DNA from: Latescibacteria bacterium UBA6620
GTDB lineage: Bacteria; Latescibacterota; UBA2968
NCBI GenBank assembly: GCA_002433075.1
Contig: DJHM01000041.1
Location: 92,121-156,120, forward strand
Length of the DNA: 64,000 nucleotides
Direction of reading: 5' to 3'
Shown piece by piece: positions 46,179 to 55,016 of the stretch; the first letter of the stretch is position 1; each line of letters begins with the position of its first letter. Under the pieces are notes generated by a model. The model made no database searches. It saw only the letters and a program-made list of their open reading frames with translations, and was not told where the DNA came from. The position numbers and the translations under genes are program-made.

Positions 46179-47063
46179 ATGAAAGTCATCTCCATCATCT
46201 CATCCCTCTGCGCCCTGCTGATCCTGCCACTCCCCGCAGCCGCACAGGAGCTACTTCGCTACAAAGCTGCCCCATACCAGAAGCTGATTTACGAACACCG
46301 AGCATCGACCCAGATCGATTCCCGTGGTCTTCGCTACGTACACCAATCGGGTTGGACGACAACCGAACAACTGTCGCCGGAAGGAGGCCATCTCGACGCT
46401 ACTGTCGTCTTTTCGAAGGTCAATGAAACGATCTCCCTCAAACAACACTCGTCATCCGGCCAGGCAGGCGTTGATGAACTCATCCAACACGAACTTCGTG
46501 GGTTGCTGAAGGGTCGAACGGCATCCTATCGGCTGGATGGCAGGGAAGGGTTAACCAACTTCACGCCTCCGAAGGACGGCGACATTCGATACCGGGACCA
46601 ACAACCTTTCGAATCCACCGTCATCCTACTCGAATTTGAAGCGGCCATCCGTTTTCCCGAACTGCCCGACCAGCCCCTGAATGTTAAGGATGAATGGTCG
46701 GCGGAACGGACGTGGAAGGTCTATTCCCCGTCCGGCCAGGACAGTTGTTCCATATCCTACGCGTCGACGTATCGGGTGAAGAAAGCGAAGAAGAGCAAGG
46801 GATTCGCGTGCTTCGAAATCGAAGGAGAAACTCAGATCAGCACGGTGACCTTCCTGGTAGCCGGGCAGGTGTCCTTCGTCGAGCGCGGATCTGGTAAGGT
46901 AAAGGTAAAATTCCTATTCGACTACGAACGGGGACTGATCCAGAAATACGAGGCCCAGATCAGTACCAAGAACCGGATCAACGCCCTGGCCGGCCTGTTC
47001 CAGACCGAAGAGGATGCGCGATCTCGAACAAGCTACAAGGTCGAACTCAAGTCGGCCGAATGA
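46179..47063 (+). CDS. Exported protein of unknown function
   Basis: 294 residues from ATG 46179, which has AGGAGA upstream; the frame is open from 46131 but the signal peptide begins here (VISIISSLCALLILPLPAAA, cleavage before QELLRY). The mature protein is beta-rich, with no motif I recognise; periplasmic binding or a structural role is possible. A strong bidirectional terminator follows. Confidence 0.65.
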   Translation: MKVISIISSLCALLILPLPAAAQELLRYKAAPYQKLIYEHRASTQIDSRGLRYVHQSGWTTTEQLSPEGGHLDATVVFSKVNETISLKQHSSSGQAGVDELIQHELRGLLKGRTASYRLDGREGLTNFTPPKDGDIRYRDQQPFESTVILLEFEAAIRFPELPDQPLNVKDEWSAERTWKVYSPSGQDSCSISYASTYRVKKAKKSKGFACFEIEGETQISTVTFLVAGQVSFVERGSGKVKVKFLFDYERGLIQKYEAQISTKNRINALAGLFQTEEDARSRTSYKVELKSAE

Positions 47064-47096
47064 CCACCGAAAGGGCCCATCCACAGGAAAAATTAA

Positions 47097-47125
47097 GCCC
47101 CCGCTCGCGCCAGCAAAACGGGGGC
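47097..47125. terminator. Bidirectional rho-independent terminator
   Basis: GCCCCCG (47097-47103) pairs with CGGGGGC (47119-47125) across a 15-base loop. On the minus strand the stem is followed by TTAATTTTT; on the plus strand by CTTGTTC. It separates the convergent genes ending at 47063 and 47150. Confidence 0.8.
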
Positions 47126-47149
47126 CTTGTTCAACTTGGATTTTGCACT

Positions 47150-48178
47150 TTAGACTTTCAATTCAAGCGCCTCTCTAGCGCGTTCAGCTTCCGGTGACTC
47201 CGGCACCCGCCGGATCATTCGTTTCAGGTGATGTTGAGCCCCTGCATCCCCGACCCGTGCGAGTTCGAGCGCTTCCTCGAAGCCCTGCGCTCCCCACCGA
47301 TCGATCCGCGCCATCACCTCCAGGTCGTATTCCCGCCAGTAATATTTCAGATCATCCGTCTTCCAATCCGCATAGACCCGATCCCAGTCGTAGGACGACA
47401 GATTACTCAGATGCGGTATCAACATCTTCTCCGAAATCGGGATGTCGACCGACTGGTACCGATTGTCGAGGGAGATGCGCATCCGGTCTTCTGTCAGGTT
47501 CGGAAGAGCCTGATGTACGACCAGACTGTGGAAAATCAACGAGTCTCCGACTTCGAAGTCCGCGGAATGCCACTGTCCTTCGAGTTCGTTTTCGTGGATC
47601 GCCAGCGCACCCGCACCCAGCGAAAAATGATGATCCATCACGGCATCGATCTTATGGGATCCCGGGACGATGGCCAGTGCACCTAACTCGATTGGACAGT
47701 CCCCGATCGGAGCCCAGCAGGTATAAGTGTCGTAGCTACCCTGGAAGTGAACGTAGTCTTGATGGATCGGCGTCGTGTGATCCGTGTATTTCGGATACCA
47801 GAGTCGCATGATCTTCTGGGGGTGGGGCAAGACCTCGCCGCCGATCACCTTTTCCATCATCTCCATCACTTCCGGCCAGTGTCCGGACCGATGGAACGAC
47901 TCCAGGCTGTAGACGCGGTGGTAGACGTCTGTATACTCGCCGTCCCCTTCCGTGCAACGCGTCGAAAGTTCCGCGATTCCGTCCATCACGTTGGTTCCGT
48001 TGACGAGCCATCCGCCGTCCATCATCACCGTCATCACGTCGTGTCGCAACGAGAGCAACTTGTCCCGGTCCTGCAGACCGCGAATGAAGACATAACCATC
48101 GTCAGCCACCCGGCGGCGTATTTCCTCCGGGTCGTCCAGCGCGTCGTTCGATTCACGTAGCCGTCTTAGGTTAGCCAT
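47150..48178 (-). CDS. Phytanoyl-CoA dioxygenase family protein
   Basis: 342 residues from ATG 48178, which has AGAGGAGA at ideal spacing (a start at 48211 is possible but has no such signal). The triad is H139-Q-D141 (TTPIHQDYVHFQG) and H222 (SLVVHQALPN), with LAIVPGSHKI between. The C-terminal 60 residues are an extra helical tail (ELARVGDAGAQHHLKRMI). The protein is longer than the other PhyH members here and probably has a different substrate. Confidence 0.85.
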   Translation of the reverse strand: MANLRRLRESNDALDDPEEIRRRVADDGYVFIRGLQDRDKLLSLRHDVMTVMMDGGWLVNGTNVMDGIAELSTRCTEGDGEYTDVYHRVYSLESFHRSGHWPEVMEMMEKVIGGEVLPHPQKIMRLWYPKYTDHTTPIHQDYVHFQGSYDTYTCWAPIGDCPIELGALAIVPGSHKIDAVMDHHFSLGAGALAIHENELEGQWHSADFEVGDSLIFHSLVVHQALPNLTEDRMRISLDNRYQSVDIPISEKMLIPHLSNLSSYDWDRVYADWKTDDLKYYWREYDLEVMARIDRWGAQGFEEALELARVGDAGAQHHLKRMIRRVPESPEAERAREALELKV

Positions 48179-48230
48179 CGGTCTCCTCTGGTTCGACAAA
48201 AGCTCGCCCATCTATTCGTGAGTCAGATCG

Positions 48231-48252
48231 AAAAACCCGGAACCTTACCGGG
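48231..48252 (-). terminator. Rho-independent terminator of the ETF operon
   Basis: On the minus strand CCCGG, loop TAAGGTT, CCGGG, then TTTTT, 22 bases after the EtfD-like stop. The stem is short but the T run is clear. Confidence 0.6.
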
Positions 48253-48273
48253 GTGACATTACCTGCTTCGCGT

Positions 48274-50304
48274 TCATTCGTGTTCATTTGTGGTTGCTTC
48301 TACAGATTCAAGTACGATCTCTGCGACATCCTTGACCTGCATCTCCTCCCCGGCCCTTGCGTTTGCATCCCCAAGCATCCGTGAGCAAAAGGGGCACCCC
48401 ACCGCGAGCGTCTCAGCCCCCGTCGACGCGGCTTCTCTGAAACGTACATTACTCACCGCTTCCGATCCAGGTTCTTCCTCCTTCCACACCTGGGCCCCAC
48501 CACCGCCACAACAGAAGGAATCCTGCTTCCGACGCGCCATCTCTGCAATGTTTGCGCCGGATTCTTCGAGCGAGGCACGAGGCGCATCGTAGCTCCCGCG
48601 ATGGCGTCCGAGATAGCACGGATCGTGAAACGTCACACTGGAAACCGCCCTAGCCGGCTCGAGCGAGCCCTGTTCCTGCATCTCCGCGATCATCTCAGTG
48701 TGATGGATGACCTCATAGTGCCCGCCGAAATCGACATACTCCTTGCCAAGGGTGTGGGCGCAATGGGGACACCCCGTCATAATCCGCTTCTGGTCCGCTC
48801 CGGCCGCGTTGAGTGTCTCGATGTTCCCTTTCGCCATTTCGTAAAATAGGTGCTCGTTACCCGACCGACGGGCGACGTCGCCCGTACAGGATTCTGCGTT
48901 GCCCAGTACCGCGAAGTTGATTCCCGCCTTGTGCATCAGCGTCGCGTTCGCCCGGGCCACGCGCTGCGCAGCCGGATCGTAAGCGCCCGCACATCCCACC
49001 CAGTAGAGAAGGTCGTAATCCGGATTCTGTTCGACGGTCGGAACGGCGAAATCGAGAGCGTGTGTCCACGCCAGTCGATCTTCCGACATTTGCCAGGGAT
49101 TCCCGTTTCGCTCCATCCCTGTATACGCATTGCGAAGCTCGTCGGGGAAGCTTCCGTTCATCAGAACGCGTTCGCGACGAATGTCCAAGATGTCGAACAT
49201 CGGTTCATTGCTCACCGGGCACACTTCCGCGCAGGCCCCACAGCTGAGACACCCCCAGATTGCCGATTCAGAAATCGCGTAATCCATCAGCTCTGCCGCG
49301 TCCTCCTCACCCGCCGCCAGACCTCTCAGATTCTCCTTCAGATACTGTCGCTTGTTGACCTCCATCGCTGAAGGAGAGAGCTCTTTTCCCGTCCCATAGG
49401 CTGGGCAGACGTCCTGACACCGGTTGCACGCGATGCACGCGAACCCGTCAAGAATCTGTGTCCGCGACAGGTCGGTCAGCCGAGCGACGCCGAACTGCTC
49501 GATCGTTTCATCCTCGAAATCGACCACATCCAGCGCACCCATAGACCGGCGATTAGGTCGCGTCATCCAGTTGAGTGGACCGAGGAACAAATGCGCGTGT
49601 TTGGAGTAGGGAAAATACGGGAGGAAGGCCAGAATCAGACCCAGAGCAAGCCACCAGCAGACGTGTCTCGCGATCTCGAGTTGGTATCCGGAAAGAGTCG
49701 CCCACGAAAATGAAACCATCCCCGCCATCGGCTGCCACGGATCTGCACCCTCTGCCGTGATTGCAACCGACGCACCGATGAACCGGGACCCGACGTGCCC
49801 CAGGATGAACAACCCGACGATGAGCGAGTCACGCGAAAGACCCGTGAGTGCTCCGGGTCTCAGGAGAACGTTGTCGTTGTACTGGAGGGCGTTAGGACGA
49901 ACGAGAAATCGACGGCCGAGCAAAAAGATCACACCTGCCAAGGCTGCGACCGTCAGTAGATCTGTGAGGAGTCGGTAGATGTTCCACGCAGGGGTATCGT
50001 AATCGACGCGAAAACCGGGGATGAATCCTTCCGCCAGATCCGTCAGATTCACCAGGAAGTAAAAGATGAACCCCCACGCCACAAACGCGTGGAGGATCGA
50101 CACCAGCGGCCGTCGACGAATCATCCATCCCTGTGTGACCAGGGCCCCGGCGCCTTCGATCGCCCGACCGACCAAGCCGTCCCATCTCAGCGACCCACTC
50201 CCCCGCTGGATGACACGAACCATCCGCCGGAACGTCACGAACGTCCATAACAGCGAAGTCAGTGTGAGGGTGATGAAAAGGATCTTTTCGAGAGGACTCA
50301 GCAT
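48274..50304 (-). CDS. EtfD-like membrane Fe-S oxidoreductase (HdrD/GlpC-type CCG domains)
   Basis: 676 residues. The N-terminal part has five or six membrane helices (NarI-like). Two 4Fe-4S motifs follow: CIACNRCQDVCP (C290, 293, 296, 300) and CLSCGACAEVCP (C352, 355, 358, 362). Two CCG domains end the protein (YWVGCAGAYD ... GCPHCAHT; HDPCYLGRH ... SFCCGGGGAQVW). This is the architecture of EtfD, which passes electrons from reduced ETF to the quinone pool. It follows EtfA, EtfB and an acyl-CoA dehydrogenase in the same direction, which supports the role. ATG 50304 precedes the first membrane segment; the longer frame to 50409 is polar. Confidence 0.85.
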   Translation of the reverse strand: MLSPLEKILFITLTLTSLLWTFVTFRRMVRVIQRGSGSLRWDGLVGRAIEGAGALVTQGWMIRRRPLVSILHAFVAWGFIFYFLVNLTDLAEGFIPGFRVDYDTPAWNIYRLLTDLLTVAALAGVIFLLGRRFLVRPNALQYNDNVLLRPGALTGLSRDSLIVGLFILGHVGSRFIGASVAITAEGADPWQPMAGMVSFSWATLSGYQLEIARHVCWWLALGLILAFLPYFPYSKHAHLFLGPLNWMTRPNRRSMGALDVVDFEDETIEQFGVARLTDLSRTQILDGFACIACNRCQDVCPAYGTGKELSPSAMEVNKRQYLKENLRGLAAGEEDAAELMDYAISESAIWGCLSCGACAEVCPVSNEPMFDILDIRRERVLMNGSFPDELRNAYTGMERNGNPWQMSEDRLAWTHALDFAVPTVEQNPDYDLLYWVGCAGAYDPAAQRVARANATLMHKAGINFAVLGNAESCTGDVARRSGNEHLFYEMAKGNIETLNAAGADQKRIMTGCPHCAHTLGKEYVDFGGHYEVIHHTEMIAEMQEQGSLEPARAVSSVTFHDPCYLGRHRGSYDAPRASLEESGANIAEMARRKQDSFCCGGGGAQVWKEEEPGSEAVSNVRFREAASTGAETLAVGCPFCSRMLGDANARAGEEMQVKDVAEIVLESVEATTNEHE

Positions 50305-50462
50305 GATTCGTCTGGTGGCGCAGTTCGGTGATCGGCCAGTTTCGTTGGGTTTACTTGCAGGCGGGACTTCAGTCCCCGCCGACGGTGGAGAACTTTCCGA
50401 AGCTGCCATCGGTCAGCATAGGCGTTCGATCCGAGCGACATCGAACGGCGCCTCTGCTCCCC

Positions 50463-50506
50463 GCCCGCCTCGCCGTAGCTGCGTCAGCAGCGTAGGCGGG
50501 CTCACC
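50463..50506 (+). repeat. Dispersed repeat, family R3 (variant)
   Basis: Contains CTCGCCGTAGCTGCGTCAGC AGCG TAGGCGGGCTC split by a small insertion. It matches 17138-17172 and 3785-3818 and lies between the EtfD-like start and the EtfA stop. Confidence 0.55.
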
Positions 50507-51500
50507 CGCTCGGCCCTTCACCCAGCCTTTCTCGCAACGCCTCCGTCAACGCCGGCACGTACCTGAACAGATCCCCCACGATGCCGAAGTGCGCGTGTTT
50601 GAAGATCGGCGCATCAGGGTCCTGGTTGATCGCCACGATCACCTTTGACGTCTTCATTCCCGCAAGATGCTGGATCGCGCCGGAGATACCGCACGCGATG
50701 TAGAGATCCGGCTGGACGGTTTTCCCAGTCTGCCCGACCTGATGTGCGTAGGGAATCCAGCCGGCGTCGACAGCTGCGCGGCTCGCTCCCATCGCCCCTC
50801 CCACCGCGTCGGCCAATCCCCGAATCGGCTCGAAGCCTTCCGCCCCCCCTACACCTCGTCCGCCGGAAACAACAACCTTCGAATCCGTCAGACTCACCTC
50901 TCCCATCGCCGCTTCGTAAGATTCGATCTTTGTCACGTCGTCGGCTTCCGCAACAGCGGCATCCACCCGGGTCACTTCGCCCATCCGTTGTGGGTCAGGT
51001 TCACTGGACGAGAAAACGCGCCTGCGAACCGTGATCACGTTCGGGCCATCGTCTGCGAATCGGGCCGTCGCGACCAGGTTCCCGATCAGCGCCGGGCGCG
51101 TCATCACCAGACCCTCCGCTCCCGCTTCCAGACCTACACAATCCGATGCGAGCCCCGTTCCCAGCCTGGCCGATACATAAGCAGCCAGCTCCTGCCCAGC
51201 CTGGCTCGCCCCTATCAAAATCACGCTCGCCGATTCCGATTCCACGACCCTTTGAACGATGGCCGCGTAGAGCCGGACGCGGAATCCGGCCAGCGAAGAA
51301 CCGCTCGCGACGATCGCTCGGTCGGCGCCCCGTTGGACGGCGGACTGAGCCAGGTCCTCGACCCCGTCCCCCACAACAAGAGCAACGACCTGTCCTCCTG
51401 CCTGCATGACGAGTGAACGTGCCGCACTCACCGCTTCCCAGGCAATCGGGTCAACTGCTCCGTCGTTCTGGTCGATCCAGACTAGTATGTCACTTTGCAT
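50502..51500 (-). CDS. etfA: Electron transfer flavoprotein alpha subunit
   Basis: 332 residues. The C-terminal FAD-binding domain shows QTGKTVQPDLYIACGISGAI, AINQDPDAPIFKHAHFGIVG and DLFRYVPAL, the signature of EtfA/FixB. The N-terminal domain (about 1-190) pairs with EtfB. It lies directly after etfB in the operon and before the EtfD-like gene, so it accepts electrons from the acyl-CoA dehydrogenase. Confidence 0.93.
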   Translation of the reverse strand: MQSDILVWIDQNDGAVDPIAWEAVSAARSLVMQAGGQVVALVVGDGVEDLAQSAVQRGADRAIVASGSSLAGFRVRLYAAIVQRVVESESASVILIGASQAGQELAAYVSARLGTGLASDCVGLEAGAEGLVMTRPALIGNLVATARFADDGPNVITVRRRVFSSSEPDPQRMGEVTRVDAAVAEADDVTKIESYEAAMGEVSLTDSKVVVSGGRGVGGAEGFEPIRGLADAVGGAMGASRAAVDAGWIPYAHQVGQTGKTVQPDLYIACGISGAIQHLAGMKTSKVIVAINQDPDAPIFKHAHFGIVGDLFRYVPALTEALRERLGEGPSG

Positions 51501-51543
51501 AACCGTGTCCGACCCTGAGGTCTTCCCTTGACCGGATGGAGAC

Positions 51544-52335
51544 CTAGATCACCTGCTCCTCGATCAGCCGTTCCGCCAGGGTTCGGGCCGCATCGCCCGG
51601 CGCCCCCTCGATCAGCTCCAGTGTCGCTTCTCTTGCTTGAGGCACTTCCAGACCGGTTCGAATCAACTTCGAGCCTGACACCCCGACCTCTTCGGCCTCC
51701 AGCCCGAGATCCACAAGAGTCCACATCAGGATTTCCGCATTCGCCGCTTTGCGAATCCCGATGAACGTCGGATAGCGCGGTTCGTTAATCTCCTTCACGA
51801 CCGTCACCACCGCAGGCAGGGTCGTCGTGACCGTTTCCCGCCCTGTTTCGAGCAGTCGGACCGCTTTGAGATGTCCTGCGTCCGGCTCGACCGTAAGCTC
51901 TGCTACGTAGGAGATTGGAGGCACATCCATCAAAGCAGCGACCTGCACGGCTGTCGCGGCGTGGTTGTCGTCGATCGATGCCCGTCCCCCTACCACGATG
52001 TCGCAGGCCCCGATTTTCTCGATGGCTTTGACCAGAACACGCGCGGTCGCCAGACTGTCCCCTCCCTCGAGCGTGTCATCCGAGATCAGAATCGCTTCAT
52101 CCGCACCCATCGCCAGCCCCGTCTTCAGCGCCTCGACCGACTCCGGTTTCCCGACGCACAGTACCGTGACCTTCCCGCCATGAGACTCCTTCAACTGAAT
52201 CGCCGTTTCCAATGTGTACTCGTCCCAAGGATTCACGATCCGTGGCTGCCCATTCTGCATCAACTGCAGACCGTCCACGATTGGAGACAATTGTGCGGTA
52301 TCGGGCACCTGCTTGATTAGGGCAATGATGTTCAT
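51544..52335 (-). CDS. etfB: Electron transfer flavoprotein beta subunit
   Basis: 263 residues starting MNIIALIKQVPDTAQL, with NPWDEYTLETAI (about 35-47), VLCVGKPESVEALKTGLAMG, and GRASIDDNHAATAVQVAALM; this is the AMP-binding ETF beta fold. The C-terminal arm that wraps EtfA is present. It starts 28 bases after the acyl-CoA dehydrogenase stop and is followed by etfA. Confidence 0.93.
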   Translation of the reverse strand: MNIIALIKQVPDTAQLSPIVDGLQLMQNGQPRIVNPWDEYTLETAIQLKESHGGKVTVLCVGKPESVEALKTGLAMGADEAILISDDTLEGGDSLATARVLVKAIEKIGACDIVVGGRASIDDNHAATAVQVAALMDVPPISYVAELTVEPDAGHLKAVRLLETGRETVTTTLPAVVTVVKEINEPRYPTFIGIRKAANAEILMWTLVDLGLEAEEVGVSGSKLIRTGLEVPQAREATLELIEGAPGDAARTLAERLIEEQVI

Positions 52336-52363
52336 CGTCTATGGAATCTCCCACGCACGCGAC

Positions 52364-53572
52364 TCACGTCTCCCTCTGCCACTCCTCGGCATCGTAGGCC
52401 GGCAGCTCACACCGCAACGGCCGATCGACCCGCTGTCCCAGCACGTAACTCGCCTGCATCAGTTGATGAATCTGCGACGTGCCCTCGTAGATCTGCGCTC
52501 CCTTGCTGTTCCGCAGATGTCGTTCGACGTTGTACTCCTCGGAGAATCCGTAGGCGCCGTGAATCTGTACCGCATCGTTGGCCGTCGTGTTCGCTGAATC
52601 CGTGCAGTACCACTTGGCCATACTCGTCTCGCGCGTGTTGCGGATGCCTCGGTTCTTCATCCAGCCCACCTGACGCACGAGCAGTTCACCCACGTCGATA
52701 CGCTGCTGCATCTGCGCCAGCATCTGCTGCACGAGCTGGTGTTCGGCGATCGCCTTGCCGAACGTTTTTCGCTCCTGCGCGTATCTGACCGATTCCTCCA
52801 GACACGCCTTCATCGTCCCCACCCCTCCGGCCGCAACGGTGAACCTGCCGTTGTCGAGAGCGCTCATCGCGACCTTGAAGCCCTCCCCCTCTTCGCCGAT
52901 TCGATGAGACTCGGGCACAGCCACGTTCTCCATATTGACCCATCCCGTGTTGCTCGCCCGTGCCCCAAGCTTCCCTTCAATCGTACCCGTCGTCAGTCCC
53001 GACCAACCTCGTTCCAGGATGAAGGCCGTCATGCCACGCACGCCGGCATCCGGATCGGTTTTAACCACCATCAGGAATCGATCCGCAAGATCGGCCAGCG
53101 TGATCCACATCTTTTCTCCGTTCAGTACATACTCATCGCCCTCGCGTACCGCCCGACTCGTCATCGCGCCTACGTCGGATCCTGCCCCCGGTTCTGTGAG
53201 CCCGAAACACGCGACGCTCTCTCCCGCCACCACCGGTGGAATGAACTTTTCTTTCTGCGCCTCCGTTCCCCACTGAAAAATCGGCATCGCGTGTAGCGCC
53301 AGTGTGACAGCCAGTGTCTCCCGAACCGATGTATCTGCCCATTCGAGCGCCTCGGAAACGATCCCAAGAGAGACGTAGTCCATCCCGGCGCCGCCGTAGC
53401 GCACGGGGAGACATACACCTAGGATTCCCTGGGCTGCCAGCTTGGTCAGCAACTCGTCCGGATACGTGTGGTTGCTGTCGTGCTCCTTAATGATGGACAT
53501 GATCTCGTTTTTCGCGAAATCGTAGACCATCTGCTGGATCATCCGGTGCTCTTCGCTCAACTCGAAATCCAT
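52364..53572 (-). CDS. Acyl-CoA dehydrogenase
   Basis: 402 residues from ATG 53572 (AGGAG 9 bases upstream). Family signatures are ACFGLTEPGAGSDVGAM, GEKMWITLAD (about 140-165) and the C-terminal RNSKGAQIYEGTSQIHQL, where the glutamate (about residue 363) is the catalytic base of short/medium-chain dehydrogenases. It is the first gene of the etfBA-etfD operon and oxidises acyl-CoA with ETF as acceptor; the chain length is unknown. Confidence 0.92.
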   Translation of the reverse strand: MDFELSEEHRMIQQMVYDFAKNEIMSIIKEHDSNHTYPDELLTKLAAQGILGVCLPVRYGGAGMDYVSLGIVSEALEWADTSVRETLAVTLALHAMPIFQWGTEAQKEKFIPPVVAGESVACFGLTEPGAGSDVGAMTSRAVREGDEYVLNGEKMWITLADLADRFLMVVKTDPDAGVRGMTAFILERGWSGLTTGTIEGKLGARASNTGWVNMENVAVPESHRIGEEGEGFKVAMSALDNGRFTVAAGGVGTMKACLEESVRYAQERKTFGKAIAEHQLVQQMLAQMQQRIDVGELLVRQVGWMKNRGIRNTRETSMAKWYCTDSANTTANDAVQIHGAYGFSEEYNVERHLRNSKGAQIYEGTSQIHQLMQASYVLGQRVDRPLRCELPAYDAEEWQRET

Positions 53573-53758
53573 CTTACTTTTCTCCTGCCAGCACATTGGG
53601 GCTTGCCAGATCCCGAATCCGTAAGCTTTCTCTGTCCGGGCGGCTCAAAGGATAATACGATTTACCGACCACTCACATCGGTTTTTCCGATTGGGTAGAA
53701 GCAAAGAACCGGCTCACAGTCGCGGTTCGCCCGTGACTGTAACCACGAGGATGACTGA
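53573..53758. promoter_or_regulatory. Divergent promoter region of acyl-CoA module
   Basis: 186 bases between divergent starts. Inverted repeats are ATCGG-TTTTT-CCGAT (about 53676-53690) and ACAGTC/GACTGT (about 53716-53741). GATAATACGATTT near 53650 is AT-rich and may include a -10. No operator family is recognised. Confidence 0.4.
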
Positions 53759-54946
53759 ATGCCAGGAGCACTGGAAGGTCTGCGGGTCCTGGATTTATCA
53801 CGGCAGCTCGCCGGGCCTAGTTGCGCGATGATGCTGGGCGATCTGGGCGCCGACGTCATCAAGGTCGAGCGTCCCGAGATGGGCGATGAGACCCGCGCCT
53901 GGGGACCTCCCTTCGTCAATGGAGAGTCTGCTTATTTTCTGTGCACGAACCGGAATAAACGCAGCCTCACCCTGAACCTGAAGGATACGCGAGGAATCGA
54001 AATCGCACGCAGCCTTGCTGAAAAGAGCGATGTCCTGATCGAGAACTATCGGATCGGACGTCTCGCGCAGCTGGGTCTGGGATACGAAGAACTGAAGCGC
54101 ACCAACCCCGAACTGGTCTACTGCTCGATCAGCAGTTTCGGACATACCGGACCGGATCGCGATCTCCCGGGCTACGACTTCATGATCCAGGCCAGGGGTG
54201 GATTTATGTCCATCACCGGGGAAGAGGACGGTCCACCGACCAAAGTGGGTGTCGCCATTGCCGACATCGCCGCCGGACTCTACGCGAACTCGGCCGTGCT
54301 GGCCGCCCTCTACGCGCGCCAGCAGACCGGGATGGGTCAGCACATTGACACCGCGCTGCTGGATGCCCAGGTTGCTCTCCTCGCCAACGTCGGGAGCAGT
54401 GCGTTATGCACGGGTCAACCACCTCAACGTTACGGAAACGCTCATCCGATGGTCGTCCCGTATCAAACCTTCGAGGCATCCGATGGCCACCTGGCCCTCG
54501 CCATCGGAAACGATCGCCAATTCGCCAGCTTCTGCAAGGCTACTCAAGCGCCCGACTGGCCGAACGACGAACGCTTCGCAACCAATCCCAAGCGAGTGGA
54601 GAACCGTGCCGCGTTGATCGAAGAGATGTCCCCTTTCTTCAAGAACCGAACGGTTGCCGAGTGGCTTGCCCTCTGCGCGGAAAACGATGTTCCCGCCGGC
54701 CCCGTCAACACGGTCGATCGTGTCTTCGAGGATCCCCAGGTTCAGGCCAGAGGGATGCTCGTTGAAATGGAACACCCGACCGTCGGGACCGCCCGTCTGG
54801 CAGGGTCCCCCCTGAATCTGTCCAAGACACCCATCGAGATCCGACGACCGCCGCCATTGCTCGGCGAGCATACGAGTGAGATACTCACGGAGCTCGAATA
54901 TTCAGAAGCCGAAATTGACAAGCTCAGACGTGAAGGAGCGGTGTGA
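53759..54946 (+). CDS. CoA-transferase family III (CaiB/BaiF)
   Basis: 395 residues starting MPGALEGLRVLDLSRQLAGP, with LGDLGADVIKVERP, the N-terminal signature of class III CoA-transferases. GQHIDTALLDAQVALLAN and the C-terminal LGEHTSEIL are typical. It moves CoA between acyl-CoA and carboxylic acids and would supply substrate to the adjacent dehydrogenase (inference). GAGGA precedes the ATG. Confidence 0.9.
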   Translation: MPGALEGLRVLDLSRQLAGPSCAMMLGDLGADVIKVERPEMGDETRAWGPPFVNGESAYFLCTNRNKRSLTLNLKDTRGIEIARSLAEKSDVLIENYRIGRLAQLGLGYEELKRTNPELVYCSISSFGHTGPDRDLPGYDFMIQARGGFMSITGEEDGPPTKVGVAIADIAAGLYANSAVLAALYARQQTGMGQHIDTALLDAQVALLANVGSSALCTGQPPQRYGNAHPMVVPYQTFEASDGHLALAIGNDRQFASFCKATQAPDWPNDERFATNPKRVENRAALIEEMSPFFKNRTVAEWLALCAENDVPAGPVNTVDRVFEDPQVQARGMLVEMEHPTVGTARLAGSPLNLSKTPIEIRRPPPLLGEHTSEILTELEYSEAEIDKLRREGAV

Positions 54947-55016
54947 CCAGATCCTCTGCGCAATCCCGATCACCCGCTGAATCCACTTCGGGGCGAAGCG
55001 ACTTCCGGAGACTCCC

